A stretch of 64,000 nucleotides of DNA from Prochlorococcus sp. AG-402-I21 (GCA_003216955.1 QCHZ01000005.1:42708-106707); one strand, 5' to 3'; numbered from the stretch's first letter, positions 1-9,000 are shown. The notes: generated by a model from the sequence alone, not told the origin. Program-made: numbers and translations.

Positions 1-1
1 G

Positions 2-379
2 CCTTTAGCTTTATTGGGATTCCCTTTAGAAAAACTATCATTTCAACTGCTTTTGGCGTTAAGGTTTTTACCTTTAGTTCAAGAGGAGCTCCAAAACCTA
101 TTTCGTTCAATTGGTGTAAGGGCAATTGATTTTAAAAAATTGGGACTAAAAAGTTCATTGGGTTTATTTGTATCCTTAGGTGAAAGACTTTTGTCAAATA
201 TCTTGCTTAGGGCAGAACAGGGTGCTGATTCTTTAATGTCAAGGGAGAGGCTTTGGCTTTCGTCAGAACAACTACGACCTAGTATTGTTTTTAATTCTAA
301 ATATTTGTGGATTAATTTAAGTTCGATTTTTCTGCTTTTGATAGCTATTATCTTACGTTGTCTGTATGGTACATCTTAA
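2..379 (+). CDS. CbiQ/EcfT-type transporter transmembrane protein, C-terminal part
   Basis: The frame is open from the window edge, so the N-terminus lies outside. About 125 residues remain. They include the region typical of the energy-coupling-factor (cobalt-type) permease: a helix with ALRFLPLVQEEL, then the motif RSIGVRAIDF, an amphipathic stretch ending in ARG-like EQGADSLMSRE, and a final hydrophobic helix (LSSIFLLLIAIIL). In the family these segments contact the ATPase subunits. No ATPase gene lies next to it here. It ends 17 bp before pipX and probably shares its transcript. The EcfT assignment is by motif and is fairly secure; the substrate is unknown. Confidence 0.7.
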   Translation, partial: PLALLGFPLEKLSFQLLLALRFLPLVQEELQNLFRSIGVRAIDFKKLGLKSSLGLFVSLGERLLSNILLRAEQGADSLMSRERLWLSSEQLRPSIVFNSKYLWINLSSIFLLLIAIILRCLYGTS

Positions 380-396
380 TAAAAAAAAATTCAGAT

Positions 397-663
397 TTGA
401 ACGCTGAACGCTATCTAAATCATCCAACTTTTGGAATGCTATATCTAGTTTCACCTGCAAGTAAAGGTAGAGACGTATATGCGACTTTATATGCACAAAA
501 AATATTTTTTTTAGTTACCCTACAACCACGGGGAGCAACTTTTGAAGTTATTCCATATATGGATGCTAGACATTATTCGGATATGCATTTGTCTAAATGT
601 AAGAGAGAAAAATCCTCCGATATGGGGGTTTGGCAAGAATTATTTAATCAAACTTTTATGTAG
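397..663 (+). CDS. pipX: PipX, PII-interacting co-activator of NtcA
   Basis: A protein of 88 residues beginning NAERYLNHPTFGMLY, with LYAQKIFFLV and RGATFEVIPY, matches cyanobacterial PipX over its Tudor-like N-terminal domain and helical tail. PipX binds NtcA when 2-oxoglutarate is high and is sequestered by PII when nitrogen is plentiful. A longer reading from 358 overlaps the upstream gene and adds residues foreign to the family. I therefore chose the TTG at 397, which gives the usual length (about 89 residues). The yggS gene follows after 11 bp, the conserved pipX-pipY pair of cyanobacteria. Confidence 0.9.
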   Translation: MNAERYLNHPTFGMLYLVSPASKGRDVYATLYAQKIFFLVTLQPRGATFEVIPYMDARHYSDMHLSKCKREKSSDMGVWQELFNQTFM

Positions 664-674
664 TTCAATTTGAC

Positions 675-1322
675 TTGATTTTGACAGGCTCTAATGACTT
701 TAAGCTTATTAATGACTCTTTACCCGCTGGAGTGAATTTACTTGCTGTAAGCAAGGGCCATAATCATGAATCGATACGTAAAATTTTTAGTTATGGGCAG
801 TTGGATTTTGCTGAAAGTCGTTTGCAAGAGGCTATTCCAAAAAAAAATAATCTGAATGATCTTAAGCAACTTCGATGGCATTTTGTTGGGACATTACAGA
901 AAAATAAAGTTAGAGGAGTGATCAAAGAATTTGAATTTATTCATTCTGTTGATTCTTTGCCTTTGCTTGAACGAATTTCTAGAATTTCACAAGAAGAAGA
1001 AAAAACTCCAAGTATATTTTTACAAGTAAAATTTAGAGAAGACCCAAACAAGGGTGGATTTTTAAAGCAAGATGTTTTGAAAAGTTGGTCCAAGATTATT
1101 TCTTTGAAAAATATTAATTTGATTGGACTAATGACGATTCCACCTTTGGCTCTTAACTCTTCTCAAAGAAAAGATTTATTTTGTGAATGTAGAAAATTTG
1201 CAAATCATTTGGAATTAAAGGATTGTTCAATGGGAATGAGCAACGATTGGCAAGAGGCTGTAGAAGGTGGTTCTACTTGGATTCGCTTGGGATCTCTCTT
1301 GTTTGGCAAACGTCAGATTTAG
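675..1322 (+). CDS. yggS: YggS/PipY family PLP-binding protein
   Basis: This is a 215-residue single-domain PLP-homeostasis protein of the YggS/PROSC family. The cofactor lysine is in LLAVSKGHNHESI near residue 27. The family landmarks WHFVGTLQKNK, SMGMSNDWQEAVEGGSTWIR and a C-terminal LGSLLFGKR are all present. The family has no known catalytic reaction; it buffers pyridoxal phosphate and affects amino and keto acid pools. It follows pipX after 11 bp, as in other cyanobacteria where the product is called PipY. The start is a TTG at 675. No ATG lies near the expected N-terminus. Confidence 0.9.
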   Translation: MILTGSNDFKLINDSLPAGVNLLAVSKGHNHESIRKIFSYGQLDFAESRLQEAIPKKNNLNDLKQLRWHFVGTLQKNKVRGVIKEFEFIHSVDSLPLLERISRISQEEEKTPSIFLQVKFREDPNKGGFLKQDVLKSWSKIISLKNINLIGLMTIPPLALNSSQRKDLFCECRKFANHLELKDCSMGMSNDWQEAVEGGSTWIRLGSLLFGKRQI

Positions 1323-1478
1323 ATAAATTGTATAAGATATGAAAAAACTAATAAAAAAGCTTGCCCCTTAAGATAAGGAACGTTATTTAAGTATATGGTT
1401 CATACTTCATGTTGTTGAAGATGTATCGATTGTTGGCTTATCCAACTTTTTAACAAATCATCCCAAGAGGAGTAACTG

Positions 1479-2054
1479 GTGTCGCTTATTTCCCGTCTTC
1501 GTGCTGTCGTCGCTGGCGATGACTTTTTAGATAGTGATTTTGATGAGCTCGATTACGAAACAAGTGATGACTTTGAGAATTTCAATAGAGGCAACAAAGA
1601 AGGAAGTGGACAAATGGCAACAATCTCTCAGACCAATCCTTTTGATGGAAGGAGTGGTTTTACTTCTTCAAATGTCATTGGGATGCCAGGGATATCAACA
1701 AATGATTCTGAAGTTAGTTTAATGGAGCCGCGTAGCTTTGATGAAATGCCAAGAGTGATCCAAGCTTTAAGGGAGCGTAAAACAGTTATTTTAAATCTCA
1801 CAATGATGGAGCCTGACCAGGCTCAAAGAGCAGTTGATTTCGTCGCAGGTGGAACGTTTGCTATAGATGGACATCAAGAAAGAGTCGGTGAAAGTATTTT
1901 CCTTTTTGCCCCTTCTTGCGTAACAGTAACTAATTCATTTCAAGAGGAAGCCTCCCCTTCAAGCATGAGTGATAAAGGTACTGATTTGATTTCCAAGGAG
2001 ACCTCGCCTGCTCCAGAGCCTGCATGGGGGGAGACAGTAGCTACAGCTCTTTGA
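1479..2054 (+). CDS. sepF: SepF cell division protein
   Basis: The protein has 191 residues. The N-terminus [16 protein letters not shown] resembles the membrane-targeting helix of SepF. An acidic, low-complexity linker follows (about residues 15-80), then the conserved SepF core from about residue 82: [54 protein letters not shown]. SepF (Cdv2/Ftn6-related) binds FtsZ and anchors the Z ring. The start is GTG at 1479, preceded by AAGAGGAG at a good distance. It stands alone behind a 156 bp gap and is followed by proC after 12 bp, so they may be co-transcribed. Confidence 0.92.
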   Translation: MSLISRLRAVVAGDDFLDSDFDELDYETSDDFENFNRGNKEGSGQMATISQTNPFDGRSGFTSSNVIGMPGISTNDSEVSLMEPRSFDEMPRVIQALRERKTVILNLTMMEPDQAQRAVDFVAGGTFAIDGHQERVGESIFLFAPSCVTVTNSFQEEASPSSMSDKGTDLISKETSPAPEPAWGETVATAL

Positions 2055-2066
2055 ATAATAAATAGA

Positions 2067-2909
2067 TTGAAAATTTCTATTGGGATAATTGGTTTTGGCA
2101 GTATGGCTAAAGCTATTGTTTCACCTCTTTTGGAAAGAGGTGAATACCATCCTCAACATGTTTTAGGAATTGTTGGTAGTAGTTCAAGTATTTCATCTGC
2201 ATTGAATGATCTTCCAAAGGAAGTAAAAGTCGTATCTAGTGAAGATTCTTTGTCTAGAGAAGTATGGAATGCTCCTTTGAAAATATTGGCTGTAAAACCT
2301 CAACAATTCAACAAAATCAAAGAATCTGTCTCGTCATTTCAATCGAACGATCAGTTCCCTAAACCATTATTAATTTCAGTGTTAGCTGGAATAACATTGG
2401 AAAGGCTTACGAAAGCTTTCCCTGGACACACATGTGTGAGAGCGGTGACAAATACCCCTTCTCTTGTCGGCCAGGGCCTCACTGGTTTAGCTTGGGAAGA
2501 TGACATAACTTTGGATCAAAAGAAAGTTGTTAGAAAGATTTTTGAACCTATTAGTGAAATTTACGAGTTAGATGAGCAAAAGCTTGATTCATTTTTGGCT
2601 TTAACTTCTTCGGGACCAGCATATATAGCTTTAGTAGTTGAAGCAATGGCTGATGGTGCTGTTGCCGCAGGATTACCACGACACTTGTCTAATCAATTAG
2701 CTCATAAAACTCTTTCAGGCACTGCATCGCTACTAAGTGAAAAGAGATTGCATCCTGCGGAACTTAAAGATATGGTTGCCTCGCCTGCCGGTACTACAAT
2801 TAGCGCTCTTCGACACCTTGAACTTGCGGGCTTGAGATCCGCCTTGATTGAAGCAGTTGTTTTAGCAGCTCAGAGGAGTCGTCAATTGGCTGATGAGGTT
2901 TCGAGTTAG
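2067..2909 (+). CDS. proC: Pyrroline-5-carboxylate reductase
   Basis: This 280-residue enzyme carries out the last step of proline synthesis, reducing pyrroline-5-carboxylate with NAD(P)H. The N-terminal Rossmann motif IGFGSMAKAI lies at about residues 8-17. The signature TSSGPAYIALVVEAMADGAV and the C-terminal MVASPAGTTISAL are intact. The start is TTG at 2067. The last 110 bp overlap the 3' end of the glycosyltransferase gene on the opposite strand. ProC is full length, so the overlap comes from the other gene's extended tail. Confidence 0.95.
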   Translation: MKISIGIIGFGSMAKAIVSPLLERGEYHPQHVLGIVGSSSSISSALNDLPKEVKVVSSEDSLSREVWNAPLKILAVKPQQFNKIKESVSSFQSNDQFPKPLLISVLAGITLERLTKAFPGHTCVRAVTNTPSLVGQGLTGLAWEDDITLDQKKVVRKIFEPISEIYELDEQKLDSFLALTSSGPAYIALVVEAMADGAVAAGLPRHLSNQLAHKTLSGTASLLSEKRLHPAELKDMVASPAGTTISALRHLELAGLRSALIEAVVLAAQRSRQLADEVSS

Positions 2910-4074
2910 ATGACCTAAGCACGTTTGAATATAGAGTTTCAAGTGAGTCAATATTTTGTTGAAGTGTATATTTTTCTTCTACTCTCAAACGTGCACGTCT
3001 ACCTAATTCGTGGGTAAGTACCGGCTGATCGCGTAAAACAGGTAAAAGGGTCCTTAATTGAGAAGTAACTCCCTCAGTGTTCAGTATTATTCCTGCTCCA
3101 TTTTCAAGGACTTCCCCATCTGCTCCCGCATCTGTTGCGACGCATGCTGTCCCAGTTGCCATAGCTTCGAGCAAGGCGATAGATAATCCCTCTACAAGAC
3201 TTGGAAGTAAAAAGACCTCCGCGATTTGAAGAAGAGCGACTCTTTTACTTTGATCGGCTTCGTATCCCCACCAAAAAACATTATCCTCTTTATTGAAGAT
3301 TGAATGATTTTCGAGTGTTGGCCTTAGTGGGCCATCTCCTACTATTACTAGTCGACATCCTTTTGGCTGAACAAATCTCCATGCACGTAGCAATGCTTCA
3401 ACATTTTTTTCAGAAGCGATTCTGCCCATATAGATAAATATTCTCTCAGGACCAAGCTTTTCCCTTATTTTAAGTTGAAGCTCATTTTGATAATCACTTT
3501 GTTTAAGAGGGTTCCATTTCTTTATGTCAATTCCATTAGGGATTACTTCGAGTCGGCTCTCTTTTACTCCAAGCTTTGCGAGAACTTCTGCTTGCAAATC
3601 TGAAAAAACAATTACTTTGTCATACTTAGCTAATGATGGTGCATAAAGTTGGTAGGTAAGTTGCTGTGTATTAGCAGTAAGATTTCTGAGCTTTGAATCG
3701 AAAGCTGGGTGAAAAGTTGCGATCAAAGGTAAATTAAGTTGATGACAAAGCTCAGGTAGTCGAAAATCTAATGGAGAAAGTGTCAGACTTGCATGTACTA
3801 AATCAGGTTTAAGTCTTGAGAGAGATTCTCTAAGCTCTCTTTGGGCATTTAAAGAAGGGATTGTGTAAACCTGAGATTTAATTAAGTAAGGAAGACTTAC
3901 ATCAGGATCATTTGCAAGTAGAGAAGTTTTATTATTTCCATCTCTCATTGGGTTATCAAAGTGAATAAAACTTGTTTGATAACCTCTTTCTTTAAGCTCT
4001 TCAGTCGTGCTAAGCCCGTAACAAACGTTCCCGCAAAAAGGTGTTTTTTTGCCTAGCCAGGCGATATGAGTCAA
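2800..4074 (-). CDS. GT4 family glycosyltransferase, possibly DgdA-like
   Basis: This is a 424-residue GT-B glycosyltransferase. The N-terminal acceptor domain begins HIAWLGKKTPFCGNVCYG. The C-terminal donor domain contains VIPNGIDIKKW, YMGRIASEKN, IVGDGPLRPTLE and the EX7E motif EGLSIALLEAMATGTACVATD. The N-terminus resembles cyanobacterial glycosyltransferases assigned to digalactosyldiacylglycerol synthesis (DgdA), but I rely on memory for that, so the acceptor should be treated as unproven. There is no signal peptide, so action at the cytoplasmic membrane face is likely. The C-terminal tail of about 36 residues is polar and overlaps the proC 3' end. Confidence 0.8.
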   Translation of the reverse strand: MTHIAWLGKKTPFCGNVCYGLSTTEELKERGYQTSFIHFDNPMRDGNNKTSLLANDPDVSLPYLIKSQVYTIPSLNAQRELRESLSRLKPDLVHASLTLSPLDFRLPELCHQLNLPLIATFHPAFDSKLRNLTANTQQLTYQLYAPSLAKYDKVIVFSDLQAEVLAKLGVKESRLEVIPNGIDIKKWNPLKQSDYQNELQLKIREKLGPERIFIYMGRIASEKNVEALLRAWRFVQPKGCRLVIVGDGPLRPTLENHSIFNKEDNVFWWGYEADQSKRVALLQIAEVFLLPSLVEGLSIALLEAMATGTACVATDAGADGEVLENGAGIILNTEGVTSQLRTLLPVLRDQPVLTHELGRRARLRVEEKYTLQQNIDSLETLYSNVLRSSNSKPHQPIDDSSELLKQLLQSRRISSPQVQGVEER

Positions 4075-4193
4075 ACTCTATAAAAACCGGTATTTTAAAT
4101 TAGCAGCAATCGTACTTTCTTCTCCAACTATTGTTAATAGTTAAATAATTTATAAATAAGATTTTTTAAAAATTTTTTGTTAAATACAAAGTA

Positions 4194-4994
4194 CTACATG
4201 GTACTTAGATCATTACTAACTATTACTTCTCTCATCATTTGAAGAGATGTAATTTTTTTTTGTAAATGAGTTTCAATCCAGGTTTCAACAATTCTTAGTA
4301 GTTTTAACCAGACATTCTTAGGACCTAATAATTTCCCATTACTGTGAAAAGGTATTTTCTCAAGTAATAGTCTCTGAAGTAAAGCAAGTTCAGATGGATT
4401 CAGTTCTGCACTTGCATTGGGTATTGTTCCAATAGCAAAACCTTCTTCAGGGATAAAGCTGCACTTCCAGTTCCATTCTCCAATAGGGGGTATCAGTCTG
4501 GCACCAGAATGACAACAGTTTTGAAGTGGCAAGCAATATCCACCTAGAGCCAATAAATGAACACACGATTGAACGCCTATTGCTAAAGCTTCTAATGAAT
4601 TAAATTCTGTTTTATGTAAGTTATTTAGTCTATTTAAATGGATTAAAACCAATTTAAGTAAATCTTTTTGAGGATCTTCATTCCCAACCATAATCAAAAT
4701 TAGCTCTGAAATTGCTTGTGCTGCTGAAAGTGTTTCGATGTTTTTCCCAAGATTCCCATAACTTTTAAGAATCTTTATTTGTGTAACTCGCCTAAGATTT
4801 CTTTTCCCGACTATGTGTAAGTCTAAAAAATTAAAAGGTGATGTTGCTCCAAGTCTACTTTTGGGTTTTCTTGCTCCTGGTATAGCAAGACGAGATATTC
4901 CATTTTCTTCACTAAGTATGGTTAATAGCCTGTCATTCTCTCCTAGAGGTCCAACTTTTAAAGACAGTCCTTTCATCCTTTGATTTAAACTCAT
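4194..4994 (-). CDS. recO: DNA repair protein RecO
   Basis: The protein has 266 residues. An N-terminal OB fold (LSLKVGPLGENDRLLTIL, ISRLAIPGARKPKSRLGATS) is followed by a helical domain. A cysteine cluster around GVQSCVHLLALGGYCL and QNCCHSGARL corresponds to the zinc-binding region of RecO. RecO works with RecF and RecR to load RecA on SSB-coated gaps. Its ATG overlaps the stop codon of deoC by one base, so the two are almost certainly translated from one mRNA (hpf-deoC-recO). Confidence 0.92.
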   Translation of the reverse strand: MSLNQRMKGLSLKVGPLGENDRLLTILSEENGISRLAIPGARKPKSRLGATSPFNFLDLHIVGKRNLRRVTQIKILKSYGNLGKNIETLSAAQAISELILIMVGNEDPQKDLLKLVLIHLNRLNNLHKTEFNSLEALAIGVQSCVHLLALGGYCLPLQNCCHSGARLIPPIGEWNWKCSFIPEEGFAIGTIPNASAELNPSELALLQRLLLEKIPFHSNGKLLGPKNVWLKLLRIVETWIETHLQKKITSLQMMREVIVSNDLSTM

Positions 4995-5677
4995 TATTCC
5001 TCTTTCTTTTGTTCTTGGGTAATTTCAAATCCAAAACTTGTCCCAATATATGTTGATCCCGCTTCAATCATTTCTATTGCTTGATCAAAAGTTTTAATAC
5101 CTCCAACAGTTTTAATTGAGCAGCGATTTTTAACAATTTTAGAGACATGATTGGTTTGATCTTTTGACGCAGATGGCCCAAAACCATTACCTATTTGAAT
5201 TCCAATTGCGCCCGCATCAATTAAGGCATCAATTGCCAAGGAAAGTTTTGATAAGTGTAAGAGTGTATTTGCATCAATTATTACTCTTACGGGAATACCA
5301 AGTTCACTTATTTGATTTATTTCCTCAGCAAATAGTTCTATATTTCCTTCTTTTAATGCATAATAATTTGGAACAAGATCTAACTCTTCTGCTCCTTTTT
5401 CTATTGCATACTCGGCTTCTTTTAGTTTGTTAGAAGTTGGGATAAACCCAAAAGGAAAGGCTATTACTGAGATTAATTTTGTAGTACTTTTGCTGCCTAA
5501 CCTTTCACGCGCAATTGATAGATTGGAAAGACTAGTACACAAACCTGCAAAGCCAGTTTGCTTAGATGCATCACAAACTTGAACAATCGTTTCTTTATCA
5601 AAATGAGGATTTAGGACTGCTTGATAAATCACATTAGCAATATTGGCATGAGCTTCTTCCACGCTATTTTTAATCAT
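4994..5677 (-). CDS. deoC: Deoxyribose-phosphate aldolase family protein lacking the Schiff-base lysine
   Basis: This is a 227-residue TIM barrel of the DeoC family, which cleaves 2-deoxyribose-5-phosphate to glyceraldehyde-3-phosphate and acetaldehyde. The aspartate region LDLVPNYYALKEGN and the second lysine region SIKTVGGIKTFDQAIEMI are present, as is the C-terminal phosphate loop STYIGTSFG. The strand that normally reads VKTSTGF with the Schiff-base lysine reads IQIGNGFGPSA here, so glutamine replaces lysine. The fold is clear but normal aldolase activity is doubtful. The gene sits between hpf (13 bp gap) and recO (1 bp overlap). Confidence 0.85.
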   Translation of the reverse strand: MIKNSVEEAHANIANVIYQAVLNPHFDKETIVQVCDASKQTGFAGLCTSLSNLSIARERLGSKSTTKLISVIAFPFGFIPTSNKLKEAEYAIEKGAEELDLVPNYYALKEGNIELFAEEINQISELGIPVRVIIDANTLLHLSKLSLAIDALIDAGAIGIQIGNGFGPSASKDQTNHVSKIVKNRCSIKTVGGIKTFDQAIEMIEAGSTYIGTSFGFEITQEQKKEE

Positions 5678-5690
5678 TTGAAAGAAGTAT

Positions 5691-6275
5691 CTAAATTTTT
5701 TCTTGGATTACGCCATATCCTCCATGATTTCTCTTGTAAATAACTCGCAAAGCTGATCCTTTTTCCTCTCTAAATAAATAGAAGTCATGATCAATCAAGT
5801 CTAATTGGACTCTTGCTTGATCAATAGTCATAGGAGTCATCTCAAAATATTTGCGTCTTACTCCTGGACTAGGCAAATGCGGTTCTTTTCCTTTAATTAG
5901 CAAATGATCCGAGGAAGAAAAATTTTCAGTTTCTTCGTTTTGGACTGATTTCGTTGACTGATTATTATGAACATTATGACTGTTATGTCGCTCTTTGTAC
6001 TTACGTAATTGCCGTGCAAGTTTATTTGCTACTAAGTCGATGCTTGCATAAAGATTTTCACTTCTTTCTTGGGCTCTTATTACTGTTCCGTTTGCAAAGA
6101 CAGTCACCTCAGCTGTCTGTTGTGGCACGCGAGGATTTCGAGCGACTGAGAGGTGGACATCAGCTTCTTGCACCATTTCTTGGAAATTGTGAGTTGCTTT
6201 ATCAATTTTTGTTTTGGTGTAATCACGAAGTGATGGAGTTAATTCAAGATTGCGTCCATGGATAAGAAGCTTCAT
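5691..6275 (-). CDS. hpf: Long-form ribosome hibernation factor (HPF/LrtA)
   Basis: This 194-residue protein has two domains. The N-terminal ribosome-binding fold (about 1-105) begins MKLLIHGRNLELTPSLRDY and includes LYASIDLVANKLARQLRKYK. A polar linker rich in Asn and Ser follows, then the C-terminal dimerisation domain (about 140-194) with TPMTIDQARVQLDLIDHDFY and VIYKRNHGGYGVI. This architecture is that of long HPF, known in cyanobacteria as the dark-induced LrtA, which forms inactive 100S ribosomes. It heads the minus-strand group with deoC and recO. Its start codon lies inside the first codons of the divergent lipB frame. Confidence 0.93.
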   Translation of the reverse strand: MKLLIHGRNLELTPSLRDYTKTKIDKATHNFQEMVQEADVHLSVARNPRVPQQTAEVTVFANGTVIRAQERSENLYASIDLVANKLARQLRKYKERHNSHNVHNNQSTKSVQNEETENFSSSDHLLIKGKEPHLPSPGVRRKYFEMTPMTIDQARVQLDLIDHDFYLFREEKGSALRVIYKRNHGGYGVIQEKI

Positions 6276-6977
6276 TCTGTTTCGCCTGAGTCAGGGCCTA
6301 ATAGCAACTTAGATCTAACCCCTCAACTTGCACAATCTTCTTCCGCTTTTCTTTTTGAACCTAAAAATATTGTGCCATTTGAGACGGCCTTAGGTTGGCA
6401 GAAGAATTTTCAAAAAAACCTTATTGAGGAACCGTTCTCACCCCAAGCAGTATGGCTTCTTGAACATTTTTCTTGTTTCACAATGGGTAGAGGTAGCGAT
6501 AAAAAAAATTTGTTGTTCGAGGAAAATAATTCTCCTTTGCCAGTTTTTAGTATTGAGAGAGGAGGTGAAGTTACGCATCACATGCCTGGGCAGATCGTTG
6601 GATATCTGGTTCTAAATTTAAGTCTTCACAAAAAAGACTTATCTTGGTATTTGAGAGAATTGGAGCAAGTGCTGATTGATGTTCTTGACTTGTTGGGAAT
6701 AGAGGGGAAGAGGGTAGATGGCTTAACAGGAGTTTGGTGTGAAGATAAAAAGGTTGGTTCAATAGGAATTGGTTGCAAGAGATGGGTGACTCAGCATGGA
6801 TTTTCACTAAATGTAGATTGTGATCTAATTGGTTTTGAAAAGATAATTCCTTGTGGACTAGATAAAGTGAAAGTAGGGAAATTGAGTGATTGGATACCTG
6901 GCATCAAAGTCTGTGACGTTAAGCCTCTTTTAAGGGAATCTGTTAAAAGACGTTTTAAATTGAACTGGGAAAAATAA
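6258..6977 (+). CDS. lipB: Octanoyl-[ACP]:protein N-octanoyltransferase
   Basis: The enzyme has 239 residues and starts lipoate synthesis by moving octanoate from ACP to lipoyl domains such as that of the nearby pdhC product. Motifs seen are RGGEVTHHMPGQ (usually RGGxxTYHGPGQ), KVGSIGIGCKRWVTQHG, and IIPCGLDKVKVG, which holds the catalytic cysteine and lysine. The ATG at 6258 is the only good start before the domain. It gives an extra non-conserved N-terminus of about 30 residues and overlaps the divergent hpf start by 18 bp. Confidence 0.92.
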   Translation: MDKKLHSVSPESGPNSNLDLTPQLAQSSSAFLFEPKNIVPFETALGWQKNFQKNLIEEPFSPQAVWLLEHFSCFTMGRGSDKKNLLFEENNSPLPVFSIERGGEVTHHMPGQIVGYLVLNLSLHKKDLSWYLRELEQVLIDVLDLLGIEGKRVDGLTGVWCEDKKVGSIGIGCKRWVTQHGFSLNVDCDLIGFEKIIPCGLDKVKVGKLSDWIPGIKVCDVKPLLRESVKRRFKLNWEK

Positions 6978-7026
6978 ATCAACCTCTTTAAATATCACTA
7001 AAAAAATAACAAATTATTTTTTGGCT

Positions 7027-9000
7027 ATGACAAAAACTAACTCACAAAAAAATATATTTTCTTCTGAGGATGCTTTGGCTTTTTGGATCCCTAATAGGAA
7101 AGAGGAACAAGCAATTAATAGAAGATCTCATCTTAATAAGATCACTCAAGTTGATGAGATTTGGGAACTATTAAAACTTCAGTTAGGGGAGGTATTGGCG
7201 GTTGATTCACCACATACTTTCCACCCAGAAAGCTTTACATATGAAGAACTTGCAGAAAATATTTCTATGGCAGCATCTGCTTTTTCTCAGGTCGGAGTAG
7301 AACCTGATGAGGTGGTCGCTCTTTTTGCCGAAAATAGTCCTAGATGGCTCATCGCCGATCAAGGTCTTATGCGAATAGGGGCAACAGACTCTGTTAGAGG
7401 TGCGACTGCCCCGCCAAGTGAACTTAGATATATTCTTGAAGACTCAAATGCGGTTGGATTGATTGTTCAAAATTCCGATGTATGGGAAAGACTTTCGCTT
7501 AATGATGATCAAATCAATAGTTTGAAATTTGTTCTTCAACTTGAGGGTAAAGCTTGTGAAGGCGTTTTTGAATGGGAGACTTTTTTGAAGAAAGGATTGA
7601 ATATAGAAAATGTAAGTAAACAGGAGAAAATAATTGATAGGCAAACAAAAAGAATAGCAACCATTTTATATACTTCTGGAACGACTGGTAAACCTAAAGG
7701 AGTTCCACTAACACATTCTAATTTATTACATCAAATTAGGTCTCTTGCTTGCGTAGCGAACCCTTCTCCAGGTGCGCCTGTATTAAGTGTCTTACCAATT
7801 TGGCATTCATATGAACGTAGTGCAGAATATTATTTTTTTTCTTGTGGTTGTACTCAAACATATACATCAATTAGGTATCTTAAGGAAGATTTGCCAAAGG
7901 TTAAGCCAATAGTAATGGCAACAGTTCCAAGGCTTTGGGAGTCAATAAAGTTAGGGTTTGAGGATGCTGTAGATAAAATGCCGAGACTGAGAAAGACCTT
8001 GATAAAAAGTGCGATTTCTAATAGTAAGGCATATAAATTGGCACGAAGAAAACTTTATTTTTTAACTATTGAGAGTGTTTCTAGTTTTGAACAAATTATC
8101 TCTTGTATAGAGATAATTTTACGGTACCCCATTCATAGAATTTCCTCTATTTATTTATGGCCAAAAATCCTTACCAAGATTTGTGGAGGAAAATTGAGAT
8201 TCCCAATTAGTGGTGGAGGTGCAATTGCTCCGCATATTGATTCTTTCTTTGAAGCTTTAGGTGTTGAATTGTTAGTTGGTTATGGTTTAACAGAAACTAG
8301 TCCAGTCCTCACATGTAGAAGGCCTTGGAGAAATATACGTGGGGGTGCAGGTCAACCATTGCCAGAGACTGAGATAAAAATAGTAGATCCTGAAACATTC
8401 CAAATAAAAAAACTGCGTCAAAAAGGTTTGGTTCTTGCGCGTGGTCCTCAAATAATGTCTGGTTATTTAGGGAAACTATCTGAATCGAAGAAGGTTTTAG
8501 ATGCTACCGGCTGGTTTAATACTGGAGATTTAGGGATGTTGCTTTCTGATGGATCCTTAATCCTGACTGGAAGAGCAAAAGATACGATTGTGCTAAGTAG
8601 TGGAGAAAATATTGAGCCTGGACCTTTGGAGGAATGTTTGATTGCTAGTCCATTGATTGAGCAGGCTTTGCTATTGGGCCAAGATCAAAAATATCTTGCT
8701 GCTTTGATTGTTCCAAGAATTGATCACGTAAAAGAATGGCTGGCAGAAAGGAGTGTGAATTCAAAAGTTGATCTTGGAATATCTTCTGAAAATTATGAAT
8801 TAAGACAATCTCTAAAATTGGAAATGAATCAAGCACTGGCAAATCGTCTTGGATCTAGAAGAGAAGAGAGATTATTTTCAATTGCTTTGGTAGAGCCATT
8901 TACAATAGAAAATGGCTTGTTAACGCAAACTCTTAAGCAAAAACGTGAAAAAATTATCCAACGTGATTTGAAACTTATAAATGAAATATATGGTTTGTAA
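7027..9000 (+). CDS. fadD: Long-chain acyl-CoA/acyl-ACP synthetase (AMP-binding)
   Basis: This 657-residue AMP-binding enzyme activates free fatty acids. The P-loop motif ILYTSGTTGKPKGVPLTHSN lies near residue 215, GYGLTETSPVL at about 420, and TGWFNTGDLG with TGRAKDTIVLSSGENIEP towards the C-terminus. In cyanobacteria the single enzyme of this type acts as an acyl-ACP synthetase (Aas) that recycles fatty acids released from membranes, which is probably its role here. I chose the ATG at 7027 over a TTG two codons upstream. It is single, with 80 bp to the next gene. Confidence 0.88.
   Translation: MTKTNSQKNIFSSEDALAFWIPNRKEEQAINRRSHLNKITQVDEIWELLKLQLGEVLAVDSPHTFHPESFTYEELAENISMAASAFSQVGVEPDEVVALFAENSPRWLIADQGLMRIGATDSVRGATAPPSELRYILEDSNAVGLIVQNSDVWERLSLNDDQINSLKFVLQLEGKACEGVFEWETFLKKGLNIENVSKQEKIIDRQTKRIATILYTSGTTGKPKGVPLTHSNLLHQIRSLACVANPSPGAPVLSVLPIWHSYERSAEYYFFSCGCTQTYTSIRYLKEDLPKVKPIVMATVPRLWESIKLGFEDAVDKMPRLRKTLIKSAISNSKAYKLARRKLYFLTIESVSSFEQIISCIEIILRYPIHRISSIYLWPKILTKICGGKLRFPISGGGAIAPHIDSFFEALGVELLVGYGLTETSPVLTCRRPWRNIRGGAGQPLPETEIKIVDPETFQIKKLRQKGLVLARGPQIMSGYLGKLSESKKVLDATGWFNTGDLGMLLSDGSLILTGRAKDTIVLSSGENIEPGPLEECLIASPLIEQALLLGQDQKYLAALIVPRIDHVKEWLAERSVNSKVDLGISSENYELRQSLKLEMNQALANRLGSRREERLFSIALVEPFTIENGLLTQTLKQKREKIIQRDLKLINEIYGL

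Noticed and set aside
5164..5433. 89-residue plus-strand frame inside deoC
   Set aside because: Low-complexity antisense of a conserved enzyme; not supported.
5954..6265. 103-residue plus-strand frame inside hpf
   Set aside because: Antisense of the conserved HPF coding region; no motif.
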